Shown here piece after piece: positions 46,768 through 59,330 of a DNA stretch of 64,000 bases. How positions within the stretch are numbered: position 1 is the first letter of the stretch; every line of letters starts with the position of its first letter. The notes under the pieces are model-generated. The model saw only the letters and a list, made by a program, of their open reading frames with translations, was not told where the DNA came from and searched no databases. Source of the stretch: Piezodorus guildinii (lineage: Eukaryota > Arthropoda > Insecta > Hemiptera > Pentatomidae); the NCBI GenBank assembly GCA_023052935.1, contig JAJSOM010000007.1, positions 62,001 through 126,000 on the forward strand. The letters run 5' to 3'. Made by a program: the position numbers and the translations under genes.

Positions 46768-46768
<1 letters not shown>

Positions 46769-46775
46769 TATATAT

Positions 46776-49400
46776 TTACCTTGGTGGCTGTTGGACGTCT
46801 TGCCATCGTACTGGTGGTGGTGCAGGTGTCAGTGTTTGGAATAACGGGTTTGTTTGGTACTGGAGGGAATCGAAAAATTTAATATGTCTGCGCCTGATGA
46901 ACTCAGGAACGGTTGGTATATCAAGGATTCTGTGCAATTTTGGAGGCTTTTCTTTGCACCATGATGTAGTTTTTACGATTTTTCTTAAGATTGAGTCCTG
47001 AAAATTTTGTATTAGCTTCTTGGTTCCTTCCGTCAGGTGTGTGAATAGTGGAGCTCCGTATAGTAAGGCTGGTCTTAATATACTTTTATAGATTTGAATT
47101 TTAAGTCTGAGGGACAATGCCGGAGATTTCAGAAGATGATTTAATCTGTAAGATCTTTCTCTGACTCTTTTGGTTCTCTTGTACAAGTGGGTGGATAGCT
47201 TGAGATGTCTATCTAACCTTATGCCCAAGTAGACAATAGAGTTGGATGGAGATATAATGGTGTTGGCCACTTGGAGTGTCCTTGGTAGTGGCGACTTCTT
47301 CCCTTTCTGGTGTGCGAATACTACGCAGTCTGTTTTCGCTGGATTTACTGATATGTTGAGGTAGCCTAGCCGTTGAACTATCTCTTGGCATACTGCTTCG
47401 GCTTTTTCAAGTGCTTTCTTAGCTCTAGCGCTACTGCTGTAGACGGCTATATCATCAGCGTAGGCTGCTATTGTTGCCTTTTTGTAGTTTTTGCCCACTA
47501 CATCGGCTGTGTAAATCGAGAAAAGGACCGGTGATAGGACAGCACCTTGTGGGACACCACATGTGAGTTTTATTGCTTCAGAATGTTCATCTCGAACTCG
47601 CACTGATATTGTCCTGTTTTCAAGAAAAGAGGCGATGATATTGTATAGTTGTTCTGGGCATTCTTCATCTTGGAGCTTATGGCACAGGATATTGTGAGAT
47701 ACCGAATCAAATGCCTTAGTACAGTCTATGGATATCATGGCTGTTGCTTTGTTCCGGTTGAATTGGGAGTTCACGTCCGTTTGGAGTTTCATAAGGTGAT
47801 GTTCCGTACTGAGGTGAGCCTGAAAGCCAGTCTGTTCGTAAGGTATTACAGAGTTTTCATCGCAGAACTCCTTAAGATAGTTCAGGATGATTTTCTCGTA
47901 TACCTTACCAAGGTGAGGTAGTAAGCTTATGGGTCTGTAATGATCTGCTTCTTTTCCGGACTTATTCGGCTTGAGGAGAGGAAACAGGATGGCATGTTTC
48001 CATTTATCGGGGAAGTATCTCAGTCTCAAGCATGAATTGTATAGGTTGGTGAGATGGACAATTCCTTTACGTGGGAGTTGTTTAAGTAATATTGTCTGTA
48101 TTTTGTCATAGCCAGGTGCCCTGTTGCCATGGGCTCTTCGTAGGATGGCTTTAAGTTTTTTGGGAGATGTGTACATGTAATTTTGTTCCTTTGCTAGTGT
48201 CGGTAATGGTGGTCGTGTTCCAGTCCTTACTTTTATGTCATTATCATAATGTTCTGCTAGTTTCTTGGCCTGTTCTGAGGGTAGTAGGAGTCGATGATTT
48301 TCATGTAGCCGGATATCTGAAGTTTTCTTCGTTGCCGCTTTAGTTAGTTTCCAGAACTTCCCGTAATCTCCGTGGGTGGCTCGTAGACGCTCGTGCCAGG
48401 TCGCCGTTTTCCACTGTCGTAGTAGATTTTTGATCTGGACAGTCATTGCGTTTAGGGTCTTCTTAAGTTCTGGATTCCTTGTGCGGGTATATCGATTTTT
48501 TATAGTCCGCCTGCTTGTTATTAGTGCCATAACGTGTGGTGGGGGCTTCTGTAGGTGAGGTGGTTGTGGTTGGTAGGTGGGTATGGCTTCTTCAGCTGAT
48601 TCCATAATGATTTTTGTGAACGTGTCTATGTATTCGTTTATTTCTTTCACAGATCGTAGGTTGGGTACTGGTTGCAATTTGTGGCAAACTAGGGCTTTGT
48701 ACTGTTTCCAGTCAGCATCTTTGTATTTAAATTTTCTCTCTTTCGGGTCAGATCTTTTTCCTTGAACTTCGTATATCACTGGTCTGTGATCGGAGGTAAG
48801 GAAATCTGAGACTTCACAACCCGTAATACGGTGTGGTTGTTTAGTGAGGAGGAGGTCTATGGTTGATGTAGAACCGTCTCTGAAGTGGCGAAAAGTATGG
48901 GTTGAAGGGTGAACTATTGTAAATGGGATTTTTACCAGTTGTTTTCCTGCTTTATTTGTGTTGGTATTATGCCATAGACTGTGCTTTGCATTGAAATCAC
49001 CCACTAACCAGTGATTCGTTTTAGCCCCGCATATATCAATGAATTGTTTCATTTCTTCTGTGGATCCCCGTGGGCGTCGGTACATGCCCGTGATGATTGT
49101 AGGCTGGTTCATTTGTACCTGTATGGTGATGTGGCTTATCCGGTCATCTCTGGTTTTCATCGGATCTGGCATTTTCTTCCATAGTGTGCCGTGTCGGATC
49201 GCTATGAGTACACCACCGTGGGGGTCGTCAGGCGTGCTGGTGGTTACATTGTAACCATTTATGTATGGGGGCCGTCCACGAATTCTGGTATCAGTGAGTA
49301 CAGCCACCGTCGGTTCTGTAAGCGCTAGTAGCGCCTCTACTTCTTCTATTTTTGGGGCAAGGCCGCCACAGTTGTAATTAATAATTTTAAAACAATTCAT
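46776..49400 (-). CDS. E8 ORF2: endonuclease and reverse transcriptase
   Basis: 874 residues, intact. Endonuclease: NYNCGGLAPK, VLTDTRI, GDFNAKHSLW and TSDHRPVIY. Reverse transcriptase: DHYRPISLLPHLGKVYEK, SIDCTKAFDSVSH, GVPQGAVLSP and YADD near residue 648. C-terminal FIRRRHIKFFDSL. No RNase H. It overlaps ORF1 by 4 nt (ATGA). Confidence 0.95.
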   Translation of the reverse strand: MNCFKIINYNCGGLAPKIEEVEALLALTEPTVAVLTDTRIRGRPPYINGYNVTTSTPDDPHGGVLIAIRHGTLWKKMPDPMKTRDDRISHITIQVQMNQPTIITGMYRRPRGSTEEMKQFIDICGAKTNHWLVGDFNAKHSLWHNTNTNKAGKQLVKIPFTIVHPSTHTFRHFRDGSTSTIDLLLTKQPHRITGCEVSDFLTSDHRPVIYEVQGKRSDPKERKFKYKDADWKQYKALVCHKLQPVPNLRSVKEINEYIDTFTKIIMESAEEAIPTYQPQPPHLQKPPPHVMALITSRRTIKNRYTRTRNPELKKTLNAMTVQIKNLLRQWKTATWHERLRATHGDYGKFWKLTKAATKKTSDIRLHENHRLLLPSEQAKKLAEHYDNDIKVRTGTRPPLPTLAKEQNYMYTSPKKLKAILRRAHGNRAPGYDKIQTILLKQLPRKGIVHLTNLYNSCLRLRYFPDKWKHAILFPLLKPNKSGKEADHYRPISLLPHLGKVYEKIILNYLKEFCDENSVIPYEQTGFQAHLSTEHHLMKLQTDVNSQFNRNKATAMISIDCTKAFDSVSHNILCHKLQDEECPEQLYNIIASFLENRTISVRVRDEHSEAIKLTCGVPQGAVLSPVLFSIYTADVVGKNYKKATIAAYADDIAVYSSSARAKKALEKAEAVCQEIVQRLGYLNISVNPAKTDCVVFAHQKGKKSPLPRTLQVANTIISPSNSIVYLGIRLDRHLKLSTHLYKRTKRVRERSYRLNHLLKSPALSLRLKIQIYKSILRPALLYGAPLFTHLTEGTKKLIQNFQDSILRKIVKTTSWCKEKPPKLHRILDIPTVPEFIRRRHIKFFDSLQYQTNPLFQTLTPAPPPVRWQDVQQPPR

Positions 49401-50674
49401 TTTGATGCTTGGGTTCCTTTAATTTCATGAATTATGTTTGTCATAAAGTCTTTCATTTCTGTTATTAGTTGGGAACAGATAATGGAGAACTGCTTTGTTA
49501 GTTGGGTCATGAAATGTATGATCTGCTGTGATTGGTCAGCAGTTGGTGGTACTGAGACCTGGTTGGTCGGAATCGGAGGTGGGGGCTCAGTGGTGGGAGC
49601 AGTGTCTTGAGACGTGGTGGGCCTAAGTAGGGAAGAGTATGGGGTCTCTTCATCTCTCATCTTAGCAGTACGTTGGTTGTTGGTGGTGGTGGGGGGTGGC
49701 TGTGACATCTGATTGGTCGACATATGATTTTCATTTCTTCTTTGCTGTATGATCTTTATGAGATCTAGTCGGGCCTTGCATTTTTTATAAGATGCGACGT
49801 GTTCGCCATTGCAATTTGTGCACTTAGGTTTGCTGGTTCGTGGGCATTCTTTTATGTTGTGCGCCTCCCCGCATCGGACACATTTTTCGGAATGCCCACA
49901 GTATTTTCTGGTGTGCCCAAATTGTTGGCATTTATAACACTGTGGCGGTGCTGCGTCTTTTTTGATGTTGAATTCTTCTACTAGAAAAAGACACCGATTT
50001 ACATGTCTTATTCTCCCAATATCCTCTTTAGTAACTGTGATAGGTACTGTTATGGCTACCGGGGTTAGGGGATGCTTTTTACCGGTCTCGTCTGTCCTGA
50101 AGAATCTTCTGACATCTATTACTCCTAGATTTTCGAAGGCTTTAGTAATATCTTCTTTGGGTATGTCAATATCTAAGTTTTTGAGGACGTACCTCTTTTG
50201 TGTTGTTTTGCTTCGAGGAGCAAAAGTGTGGTGGTGAATATCTAATATTTTAAGATCATTATGGACCTTATCCCGGTCATTGATGTTTTCCAAAATAATT
50301 TGGACACCTTTTGGGGTTTGTTTAATGAAATAATCATTAATACGTGATTTTGTCAGGAAAGCTCTCACCTCTTTAATGGTGTACTGTTTTGCCAGTACAA
50401 TGGGTGGTGCCGGTTTTGATTTCCCAGGCTGCGGGCCTGAGGTTTCGGTTGTAATGGTAGATAAGGGGCTGAATTGATTCGCTGTGGGTACAGCGATGTT
50501 TGAAAATTCCTCATTAGAGGCTGCGGTGCTGGGGGGGTTTGTGATACCTTGTCTGGATTGCGTAGTCTGTGGTTGGCGTTTATTACGCGTCGCGCGTGTC
50601 ACCCTGGTAAAAGAATCTGCTGCACCAGTTTCTGTATCAGCATTTTCGTTCGAATGTGGTGTAATTTGGGCCAT
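49397..50674 (-). CDS. E8 ORF1: Gag-like protein
   Basis: 425 residues from MAQITPHSNENADTE; the in-frame codon two positions upstream is GTG. Contains YVLKNLDIDIPKEDI and knuckles CYKCQQFGHTRKYC, CVRCGEAHNIKEC and CTNCNGEHVASYKKC. Lysine-rich after the knuckles. Intact. Confidence 0.93.
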   Translation of the reverse strand: MAQITPHSNENADTETGAADSFTRVTRATRNKRQPQTTQSRQGITNPPSTAASNEEFSNIAVPTANQFSPLSTITTETSGPQPGKSKPAPPIVLAKQYTIKEVRAFLTKSRINDYFIKQTPKGVQIILENINDRDKVHNDLKILDIHHHTFAPRSKTTQKRYVLKNLDIDIPKEDITKAFENLGVIDVRRFFRTDETGKKHPLTPVAITVPITVTKEDIGRIRHVNRCLFLVEEFNIKKDAAPPQCYKCQQFGHTRKYCGHSEKCVRCGEAHNIKECPRTSKPKCTNCNGEHVASYKKCKARLDLIKIIQQRRNENHMSTNQMSQPPPTTTNNQRTAKMRDEETPYSSLLRPTTSQDTAPTTEPPPPIPTNQVSVPPTADQSQQIIHFMTQLTKQFSIICSQLITEMKDFMTNIIHEIKGTQASK

Positions 50675-50817
50675 GTTCACTTCACTAGCACTACACTACA
50701 CTACACTGTCTGATTTAAAATGTACTTACGGCAGCTGCCGCCAGAGGTGCTGTCTGCAACACTAAGTGTGAGTATGACAATTGCCAGCGCAACGCTGCCC
50801 GTTCCCTAAAGAGGGCG

Positions 50818-50859
50818 CTGTCAAGGTTGGTTCCAAGGGATAAGCATGGACCTTGACAG
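50818..50859 (-). ncRNA. Conserved 5'UTR hairpin of E8
   Basis: CUGUCAAGG pairs with CCUUGACAG (9 bp) in the sense RNA around CCAUGCUUAUCCCUUGG. The same plan occurs in E2, E5 and E9 with other paired bases. Confidence 0.65.
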
Positions 50860-50980
50860 TGATTGGGCGCTATCTCAGCAATTGTTGACCAATCAGGAGC
50901 TCTTCTCAGGTGGCTGGAGGTCTTCACTCGTTGGCTGCTGGTGGTAGACTTGTTGTTGTTAGATTTTCCAATGATGCGGG

Positions 50981-50988
50981 CTTATATA
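50981..50988 (-). promoter_or_regulatory. TATA box of H2B, unit 3, displaced by E8
   Basis: TATATAAG on the minus strand. The natural start would fall at the 5' end of E8. Confidence 0.85.
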
Positions 50989-51019
50989 TGCGATTCGACG
51001 GGATCCGAGCGGACCAATC

Positions 51020-51651
51020 GTGGCGAAGAGGGTAGCGCAGTCTTGCGGCAGCATTCGAAACCTGGTCAAAGCGCGCGAATGCCCATACAGCAGGGGGGCG
51101 TGGTGACTCCACATTCAAATTTTCCGTTTCCCGATGAGTCTGTTGATCCATTTTATGTTTTATAATCATTGGGTGAGATAATTTGTTAATTATTTTTTTC
51201 TTTTGTATATATATATTTTTTAAATATTTATTTCGCCATCCCGATATCTTATCTTTCTTTTAAATACTAACAATTTGTTGTTTCCTTCTTTATCATAGTG
51301 AATGGTTGCGTTAGTGTGCGCGCGCTTCTGTACTTGTGCGCATTTTCGTTCCGAGGATAAGTGCGCGCGCGGGGGTTTTTCTTTTTCCGAGAAGGGATGT
51401 ACCTTGACTTGTTGATCCGGATGGGATTACCTTCGGACCGCTTACTTCCTTTTGGTATTTATATACACCCCTAATATTTATTTAGGCAAATCCTTAATAA
51501 TCACAACGATGTAACAAACAAGCAAGGCTACCCATTGTTGTTATTAGACGAATCGGATAATGAATAAGATGCCTTTTTAAGGGGACATTGAATTGAGAGG
51601 AGTAGGATCAAGTGTATAGCCAAGTCAGAAAGCTACCAGAGATCATTTGGT
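51020..51651. other. H2B-H3 spacer, unit 3
   Basis: Same as unit 1. No gene. Confidence 0.7.
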
Positions 51652-51667
51652 GGCCCTGAAAAGGGCC
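51652..51667 (-). terminator. Histone 3' stem-loop of H3, unit 3
   Basis: GGCCCTTTTCAGGGCC on the minus strand. Confidence 0.97.
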
Positions 51668-51697
51668 GTTGAAAGTACGGCAGGGTGCGGACAGCCC

Positions 51698-52117
<420 letters not shown>

Positions 52118-52127
52118 CTATGGCCTC

Positions 52128-52218
<91 letters not shown>

Positions 52219-52465
52219 CCAACCCTCCATAATTTATTTATTAAATAAGTTTACATCTACAAGTATATACTAAATCTTAAATCTAACTACATACTACGGG
52301 TATTAGGGATCTTTGTTTTGCCCTAAGGCATTTTAAAGTTCTATATCTAAATATATTTACATTATGCGCGGTATGCGCTTGAGGAGTAGGTGGCTTTGTG
52401 CCTTTATTTACATTATGAAATGGGGAGGGACCATTTCGTTGGGGTTTATAACTATACTATACGGG

Positions 52466-55142
52466 TCAGACTGCAGAGTCCAAACCCCTTCCCAGGGCGA
52501 CCACGTCGACCAGGGGGAGAGAGCCTTGCCACCTACCAGGTGCAGGTGGTGGAACAACGTCCCTGAAGAGAGGGTTCGCACAAGCCTTCAGCCCGTCAAA
52601 GAACTTGACGTGCCTCCGGCTTATGAACTCAGGCACCGAGGGTAGTTGGAGTTCCTCGTGGAGGGTGGCATTTCTCGCCCGCTGGAGCGTGGTTCCTCTA
52701 GCTATCCTCCTGATGACGGAGTTTTGGTAGCTCTGCAGTCGGTTGAGTGTGGTCTTGTAGAGGTGGCGTAGCAGGGGCGCACCATGGAGTAACGTTGGTC
52801 TGATGACTGCCTTATATATCTGGAGCTTCAGTCGCAGCGAGAGCTGCGGCGAGACCAGAAGATGGTACAGCCGGTGGGTCTTGTTACGGGCCAGCTTGAT
52901 TCTCTGACGTACATGGCTCGAGAGTGTCAGGTGGCGGTCCAGGGTGACACCCAGGTAGATTATCGAGTTCGAGAGAGGCAGTTTTACACCGTCTATCACG
53001 AACTCGGTGGGTAGCTTCTTCTTGCCCTTTTGAAAGGACATGATGATAGCGTCCGTCTTGGCTGGGTTGACCCTGATGCCGATTTCCTTCAACTCCCCAA
53101 CGATGACGTTGGCTGCTGCCTGTGCATGGTCTCGTGCTGTCCTGGCGCTCATACTGGTGGCATAGATCGCGATGTCGTCAGCGTAGGCAGCTACTGTCGC
53201 CCCCGGATGCTTCATTGAGACCACTGGTGCCGTGAAAACGACAAACAGAAGTGGCCCCAATACAGACCCTTGAGGTACCCCGCAGATGGTATCGCGTGGA
53301 ATCGACAGGTCTCCGCCGACCCGTACGACGAAAGTTCTTCCGCTAAGATAGCTTCGGATCAATCGGCATAGGGGGGCGGGGAACCTGAACTCCTCCAGGC
53401 GGCGGAGCAACAGGGTGTGTGACACGCAGTCAAAGGCCTGTGTGCAATCCAGGGAGATGAGTGCTGTGGCGTCGTTATTCTTCCGCATCCTCTCCATGGT
53501 GTGGCCCTGCAGCTTAGCGAGGTGGTGTTCGCAGGCGACCCCTCGTTGGAAACCGGTCTGCTCCGGTGGGATGATGCTCTCCTCCGTACAGTGCATCATC
53601 AGGTGGTGGTGTATCAGCCTTTCCAGGATCTTACTCATGTGCGAGAGAAGACTGATCGGGCGATAATGCTCCGGGGAATCTCCACTCTTCCCCGGCTTGA
53701 GTAGCGGCACTACGATCGCTTTTTTCCAAGCCTTAGGAAAGTACGATAGCCGGACGCACGAATTAAAGATGTTCAGTAAGAAGGCTTTACCCTTCCTAGG
53801 GAGCATCTTCAACAGCACATACGGAATATCGTCTTGCCCAGAGGACTTGTTGCCCTTAGTGCGTCGTAGCACCGACTCAAGCTGGTTGAAGTTGAAGTGG
53901 ATGGGCCTCTCATTAGGGGACGGAAGTCTCCCTTCTGGAGGTCCGGGAGCGTTTCTCACACGATCCCCTTCCCTCGCTGCATAGTCGGTCGCCAGAAGTT
54001 CAGCCTGTTCGACCGGCGTCAGCAGATCGCTCCCAGAAGTCAGAAACACTGTCCTCTTCTTGGCGACGTGAGTCCTTATGAGTCTCCAGAATTGCTTCTG
54101 GTCGTCATGGGTCCTCAGGAGCTGTTCGTGCCAAAGGGCGGTCTTCCAGGCACGCATGAGGCTGACTATCTGCCGGGTCATCGCATTGATGGCCGGCTTC
54201 AAGCCATAGTCACCCGTGCGGTAGAAGACGTTCCTAAGGTTGTTTCCTTTGGGCCACCAAGGCGAGGATGTGTCTCGGAGGCTTTCTGAGAGCGTTCGGC
54301 TGAGGGGTGAACCTAGGGATGTTTTGGTTCGCTGACTTCTGGATGGTAGTGGTGATGGCGGCCACCGCGCTCTCCACTTCGGCTTCACTTCTCAGAGGCT
54401 GTATTTTGGATAGTGTATTATCTACACTAGCCCTATAGCCCTTCCAGTCGGCCTTGTGAAAGAGGTACTTGCTCGCCAGGGGTGTGGCTGGCGTTCCCTC
54501 AAAGGTGTAAATCACAGGCCGGTGATCAGACGGTCCGTACGGGAGTGCGTGGCACCCCGTGACGGTGTGCTGATCCCTGGTCAGGAGTAGGTCCAGCGTA
54601 GATGTCCAGCCAGGTCGGGCCGCATGCCTGAAGGTGTGCACTCCAGGGTGGAAGACTGTCAGCCTGGTCTTGGTGATGTACGTACCCACCGTGTTATTAC
54701 TGCTACACAGCCAGGCAGTGTGTCGGGCGTTGAAGTCCCCAAGGACGACAAACCGACTCCTACCCTGGGCGTGCTGCAGCAATTGCTTCATGCATGTTGT
54801 TATTGCATGGGGCCTCTTATAGACACAGCAGAAAGTGAAACGATGTTTCAGGTGAACATCGACTGTGACTATGTGAGTACCCCTGGTTGAAGCCACTGGG
54901 TTGGGTATCAATCGTGAAGGTACATCACGTCTGACCAAGACGACGACACTCTCCTCAGTCCCTGGGTCACACACCTCCCGGTACGCGGTGTACCCCCGGA
55001 TGTACAGCCTATCAGAGGTGGGGAGCATGGTGTCCGTCAGCGCCACCACCGAAGGCCGGTGCTGCTGTAGGAGGAGTTCGACTTCGGCCTGCTTCTGACG
55101 TAGGCCTCGGATGTTGTAGTTGATGGCCAGGTGCTCAGTCAT
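52466..55142 (-). pseudogene. E9 ORF2 with one frameshift
   Basis: The endonuclease frame (54234-55142) and the reverse transcriptase frame (52466 to about 54245) are separated by one extra T near 54244, in TGTTTCC against TGTTCC in E2 and E5. All motifs are kept (GDFNARHTAW, GPSDHRPV, YADD). A single homopolymer change, possibly a consensus error. Confidence 0.9.
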
Positions 55143-56385
55143 AGTGCTTGGCGATCAACTTCATCAGCATCTCCGTGATCCGGTTCATCGAGAGCATCAT
55201 GTTAGTGATCCTCTCGCTGAGTGTGGCGTTATCCTTCAGGACCTTGGCTAATATACCACTCAGGTCCGTTGGTGGTGGCAGGGGGTCGCCTGTGATTGGT
55301 GCGGCTTCAGCAGGTGGTGGTGGTGGGGATGGATCCTGGCGCGCCTGCGCTGTGGTCCCTCCAATCAGCTGCGAGTAGGACAGGTCCGGGTGGGCCTGTC
55401 TGCTGGGCTTCCTTGAAGGGGCTGCTGGTGGTGTTGTGGTGGCGGCAGCTGTCTTCCTCCTCTTCATCAGCTCCTGCCTCTTCGGACACTCCTTCGATGC
55501 GGCAGGGTGAGCGCCTCCACAGTTGACGCACTTGGGGGCCGCTGGGCGAGGGCATTCGGCGCTGGCGTGGGTCTCTCCACACCACCGGCAGGCGACGAAT
55601 CGTCCGCAGTATTTCATTATGTGTCCATACTGCTGACAGTTAAAACACTGGGCGGGGGTCCCGTCCTCCTTGAAGGGGTACACCCTGATGATAACCCTCG
55701 CTATGCAGCGGAGGGCTTTGATGCTCTCAATCTTCACCGACGGGTCGGTGATGATTTGGATCCCGTCAACGTCGTACGGGACCCCGCTTTCATTACGTCT
55801 GGTTAGCCTCCTGGCTAGCCGGAATCCTGGGAGCCTTTCTCTGAGTTCCTCCTGGATCTCATGAATGGGGTGGTCCAGGTCGAACCCCGTGAGGACGAAT
55901 TTCTTCGACCTCTTGGTTCCCCTCGGTGCATATGTATGGAATTGCACAGTGGGGTTGTGTCGGAGCAGTTTCACAGCGTTGCCGTGCTCTGCTTCCGAGG
56001 TCAGATATAGTCTCGTTTCACGAGCTGAGGAATTAGTTTTAAAATCGGTAATACCGATTTCATCTAATACCCTCTTCAGCGATGTGACCGAGATTGGCGG
56101 CACAATGATGATGGGTGGCGGCAGCTTCTTCTTCGGTGAGGTCGAGGCGGCTGATGTTGACGGGACTGCAGCCGGGGGGGCCGCATCCTCGGTCGTTGGC
56201 TCGGGCGTTATCGCCTCAAACCTGTTCAGGGTCGCCACCGGGGGTGGGTTGGCGACAGGACGAGGTTTCAAAGCGTACCGCTTTGCTACCTCGATAAACT
56301 CCTCCTCATTGAGGGCCCTCTTAGAGCCTCTCGCTGGCGGCGGAGTTGTGTCCATTTGGCTGGGGCCTGCCTGAGCGCTAGCCAT
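55135..56385 (-). CDS. E9 ORF1: Gag-like protein
   Basis: 416 residues, a few substitutions from E5 ORF1, intact, with the same three knuckles. Starts MASAQAGPSQMDTT; the upstream in-frame GTG is not used. Confidence 0.92.
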   Translation of the reverse strand: MASAQAGPSQMDTTPPPARGSKRALNEEEFIEVAKRYALKPRPVANPPPVATLNRFEAITPEPTTEDAAPPAAVPSTSAASTSPKKKLPPPIIIVPPISVTSLKRVLDEIGITDFKTNSSARETRLYLTSEAEHGNAVKLLRHNPTVQFHTYAPRGTKRSKKFVLTGFDLDHPIHEIQEELRERLPGFRLARRLTRRNESGVPYDVDGIQIITDPSVKIESIKALRCIARVIIRVYPFKEDGTPAQCFNCQQYGHIMKYCGRFVACRWCGETHASAECPRPAAPKCVNCGGAHPAASKECPKRQELMKRRKTAAATTTPPAAPSRKPSRQAHPDLSYSQLIGGTTAQARQDPSPPPPPAEAAPITGDPLPPPTDLSGILAKVLKDNATLSERITNMMLSMNRITEMLMKLIAKHYD

Positions 56386-56431
56386 AGTTCTGGTGAGCGA
56401 GTGCACTTGTCAGCGCAACGCTGCCCGATAG

Positions 56432-56475
56432 GCTGTTGGAGATTGTTCCACGGGATACGTGTGGTCCCCAACAGC
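56432..56475 (-). ncRNA. Conserved 5'UTR hairpin of E9
   Basis: Same GCUGUUGG/CCAACAGC stem as E5. Confidence 0.65.
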
Positions 56476-56615
56476 TTAAGGCGCTAAGCTGGACAAGAGT
56501 GGTCGCTTCTAGAAGTCTTCGGTCTTCAGTCTTCAGAGGTCTTCTGCTGGAGGTCCTTCCTCTTCAACTGCTGGCTTCCGAATGCTGTATGATGGCCTCG
56601 GCTTTTTTGCCGGTC

Positions 56616-56623
56616 GTTTTATA
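56616..56623 (-). promoter_or_regulatory. TATA box of H3, unit 3, displaced by E9
   Basis: TATAAAAC on the minus strand. Confidence 0.85.
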
Positions 56624-56669
56624 GGTGGAATCGGAGGGGTGGGGGGTGCGTCCCACCAATCAGCATGGC

Positions 56670-57294
56670 GCGTCGGCCTTTTTTGTTCATTTCTTTGTTG
56701 GCTTCTTGTGATACTAACATATATTCACTTACCTGATTTTTATATTTGCGTAAATTATGAAATAGCAGTTTTTCTCATTGATAATGACAACACTGTGGTG
56801 TATTTGTCATCCATTCATTCATCCATCGTGCTAACAAATTTCTCTGATATATATATATATATATTTTTTTTTATTATGGATTCTACTGCACCTTTGTCGG
56901 TGATTCTGTGATCAATTAGATTTCTTTCATCGTTAAAAGAGTTTCCGCCGCATTTGTTTGGTCGTGGGATTCCCACGGTTCAGTTTATTGCTCCGGAAGA
57001 CCCAAGTTAATCATATATTATATACTCTTTTTGCTGTGTCCAAGTTAGCCTCTGCCTTTTCTTTTCTCGGTAATGTTATTGGTCAATCTATACGGATTTA
57101 ATCTGTTAGTCTGTAATATATCAAATATCTGAATTATGGGTGTGTAAAACAACTTGGAGGATATCATCGGAAGGGTCGATAATCATTGCCCACCACTTTT
57201 CTTTTTTGTATTATTTAGAAAAGGTATTTGTGGCATATTGTACGGGAAGCTAGTGGGTGAATTATTTAAGAAAGTCTGTGTAATTATTTTTGGT
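56670..57294. other. H3-H4 spacer, units 3 and 4
   Basis: Same as the earlier copies, with the palindrome at 56963-56977 and one substitution (T for G) near 57090. No gene. Confidence 0.75.
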
Positions 57295-57310
57295 GGCCCT
57301 GAAAAGGGCC
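57295..57310 (-). terminator. Histone 3' stem-loop of H4, unit 4
   Basis: GGCCCTTTTCAGGGCC on the minus strand. Confidence 0.97.
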
Positions 57311-57356
57311 GTTGAAACTTTCCCCCGGTCACAAGGTACACACGACGATGTCGAAC

Positions 57357-57677
<321 letters not shown>

Positions 57678-57723
57678 TCAGAGAACGATATTCGACTGCT
57701 CAGGTTCCATTTCCAACTCCGTG

Positions 57724-57731
57724 TTTTTATA
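57724..57731 (-). promoter_or_regulatory. TATA box of H4, unit 4 (intact)
   Basis: TATAAAAA on the minus strand. Confidence 0.85.
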
Positions 57732-57759
57732 GGTAGGTCTTTCTATCCGATTGGTCCAC

Positions 57760-58370
57760 ACACGGGCGTTTGGTATGCGCTCTGGTGGACCGTCTGCGCG
57801 TCACTTCCCCTTTACTCCATGGTGGGGGACGGATGGGGGGGGGGAGGAGGGTAGAACGAATGTGTTTTATCTTTACTTGCACACACTGGATAGGTCCTAA
57901 GTTCGTTTTACTTTATCTATCTATGAACTACTAGTTTCTTTTTATTCCTTTCAGAGTTATGTCTTCAGTATTCATACTAAGCCGCCGTTTTTGTAAAAGT
58001 TTTTTTTTCCTTTTTTTTTTTTTTTTTTTTTTTTTTCCCTCTTCAATTGTCTATTTATTCTCTTTATTGATCCTGAAACCCATCAGTCTTAAACTCAATC
58101 AATGATGAATTTTTACCATTTATTAACCGAGTTCATCTATCGTTAAATCGTCAATGCTTACAAACAACGTTTTCTTTTTACTTTCCCATTCTAATCATTA
58201 TTTAGTCCAAACACACGCCTTTGACGTGCAAACCTTGATTTTCCATTCCTCACAACCTCTTATGCTTTAAATATCCTATCTTTAAATTTTGACGGATGAA
58301 ATTACGTTATATATTTAAATGATGCTCTTTTTCCCATTTGACATTTTAGAAAGTTTCATACCCAATTTGT
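57760..58370. other. H4-H2A spacer, unit 4
   Basis: Matches unit 1. No gene. Confidence 0.75.
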
Positions 58371-58386
58371 GGCCCTGAAAAGGGCC
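58371..58386 (-). terminator. Histone 3' stem-loop of H2A, unit 4
   Basis: GGCCCTTTTCAGGGCC on the minus strand. Confidence 0.97.
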
Positions 58387-58426
58387 GTTGAAAAGAGAAG
58401 ATCGAGAGGCTTTCCGGCCATCAGGC

Positions 58427-59014
<588 letters not shown>

Positions 59015-59330
59015 TTACAATACCTTTTTCTACTTACCAGTATTTGAAGGCTTATTAATTGATTAGTTATAAAAAGATACTCCCTGTTCGGTGTGTTGAT
59101 ATATTTTGAAGGTGAGGGGCCTCCTCTTGTTGTTTATATAGTATATAGTTATATAAAGCTAAATTGAAGAAGAAAACTTAGAACTAAAACATAACAAAAG
59201 GTTAAAGGGTACCTGAAAAGAAATTTATTAGACATAGAGAGGTGGGGGGTGGGGTTGGGTAGTGTAGAAGATATGGAAAAGGAAGGAAGGAAAGGGATAA
59301 TGGTGTGGGAGGGGATTATTAAGTAGTATG

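Larger units (their letters stand above)
46393..50956 (-). mobile_element. E8: full-length family 4 element at the H2B site
   Basis: 4.56 kb, both ORFs intact. A tail of about 89 (T-run to 46481). TSD TGTTAGATTTT at 46382-46392 and 50957-50967. The 3'UTR carries a second internal A-run of 79 (46689-46767) just after the ORF2 stop. Sole representative of its family here, most similar to E7. Confidence 0.95.
52130..56591 (-). mobile_element. E9: full-length family 2 element at the H3 site
   Basis: 4.46 kb with an 89-nt T-run (52130-52218). TSD ATGGCCTCGG at 52120-52129 and 56592-56601. ORFs and 5'UTR are nearly identical to E5, but the 3'UTR is partly E2-like (GAGTAGGTGGCTTTGTGCC near 52383). 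One frameshift in ORF2. Confidence 0.95.

Noticed and set aside
46482..46768. A second, separate insertion stacked at the H2B site inside E8
   Set aside because: No copy of TGTTAGATTTT lies next to the internal A-run, and the distal 207 bp resembles a normal 3'UTR in length and end motif.
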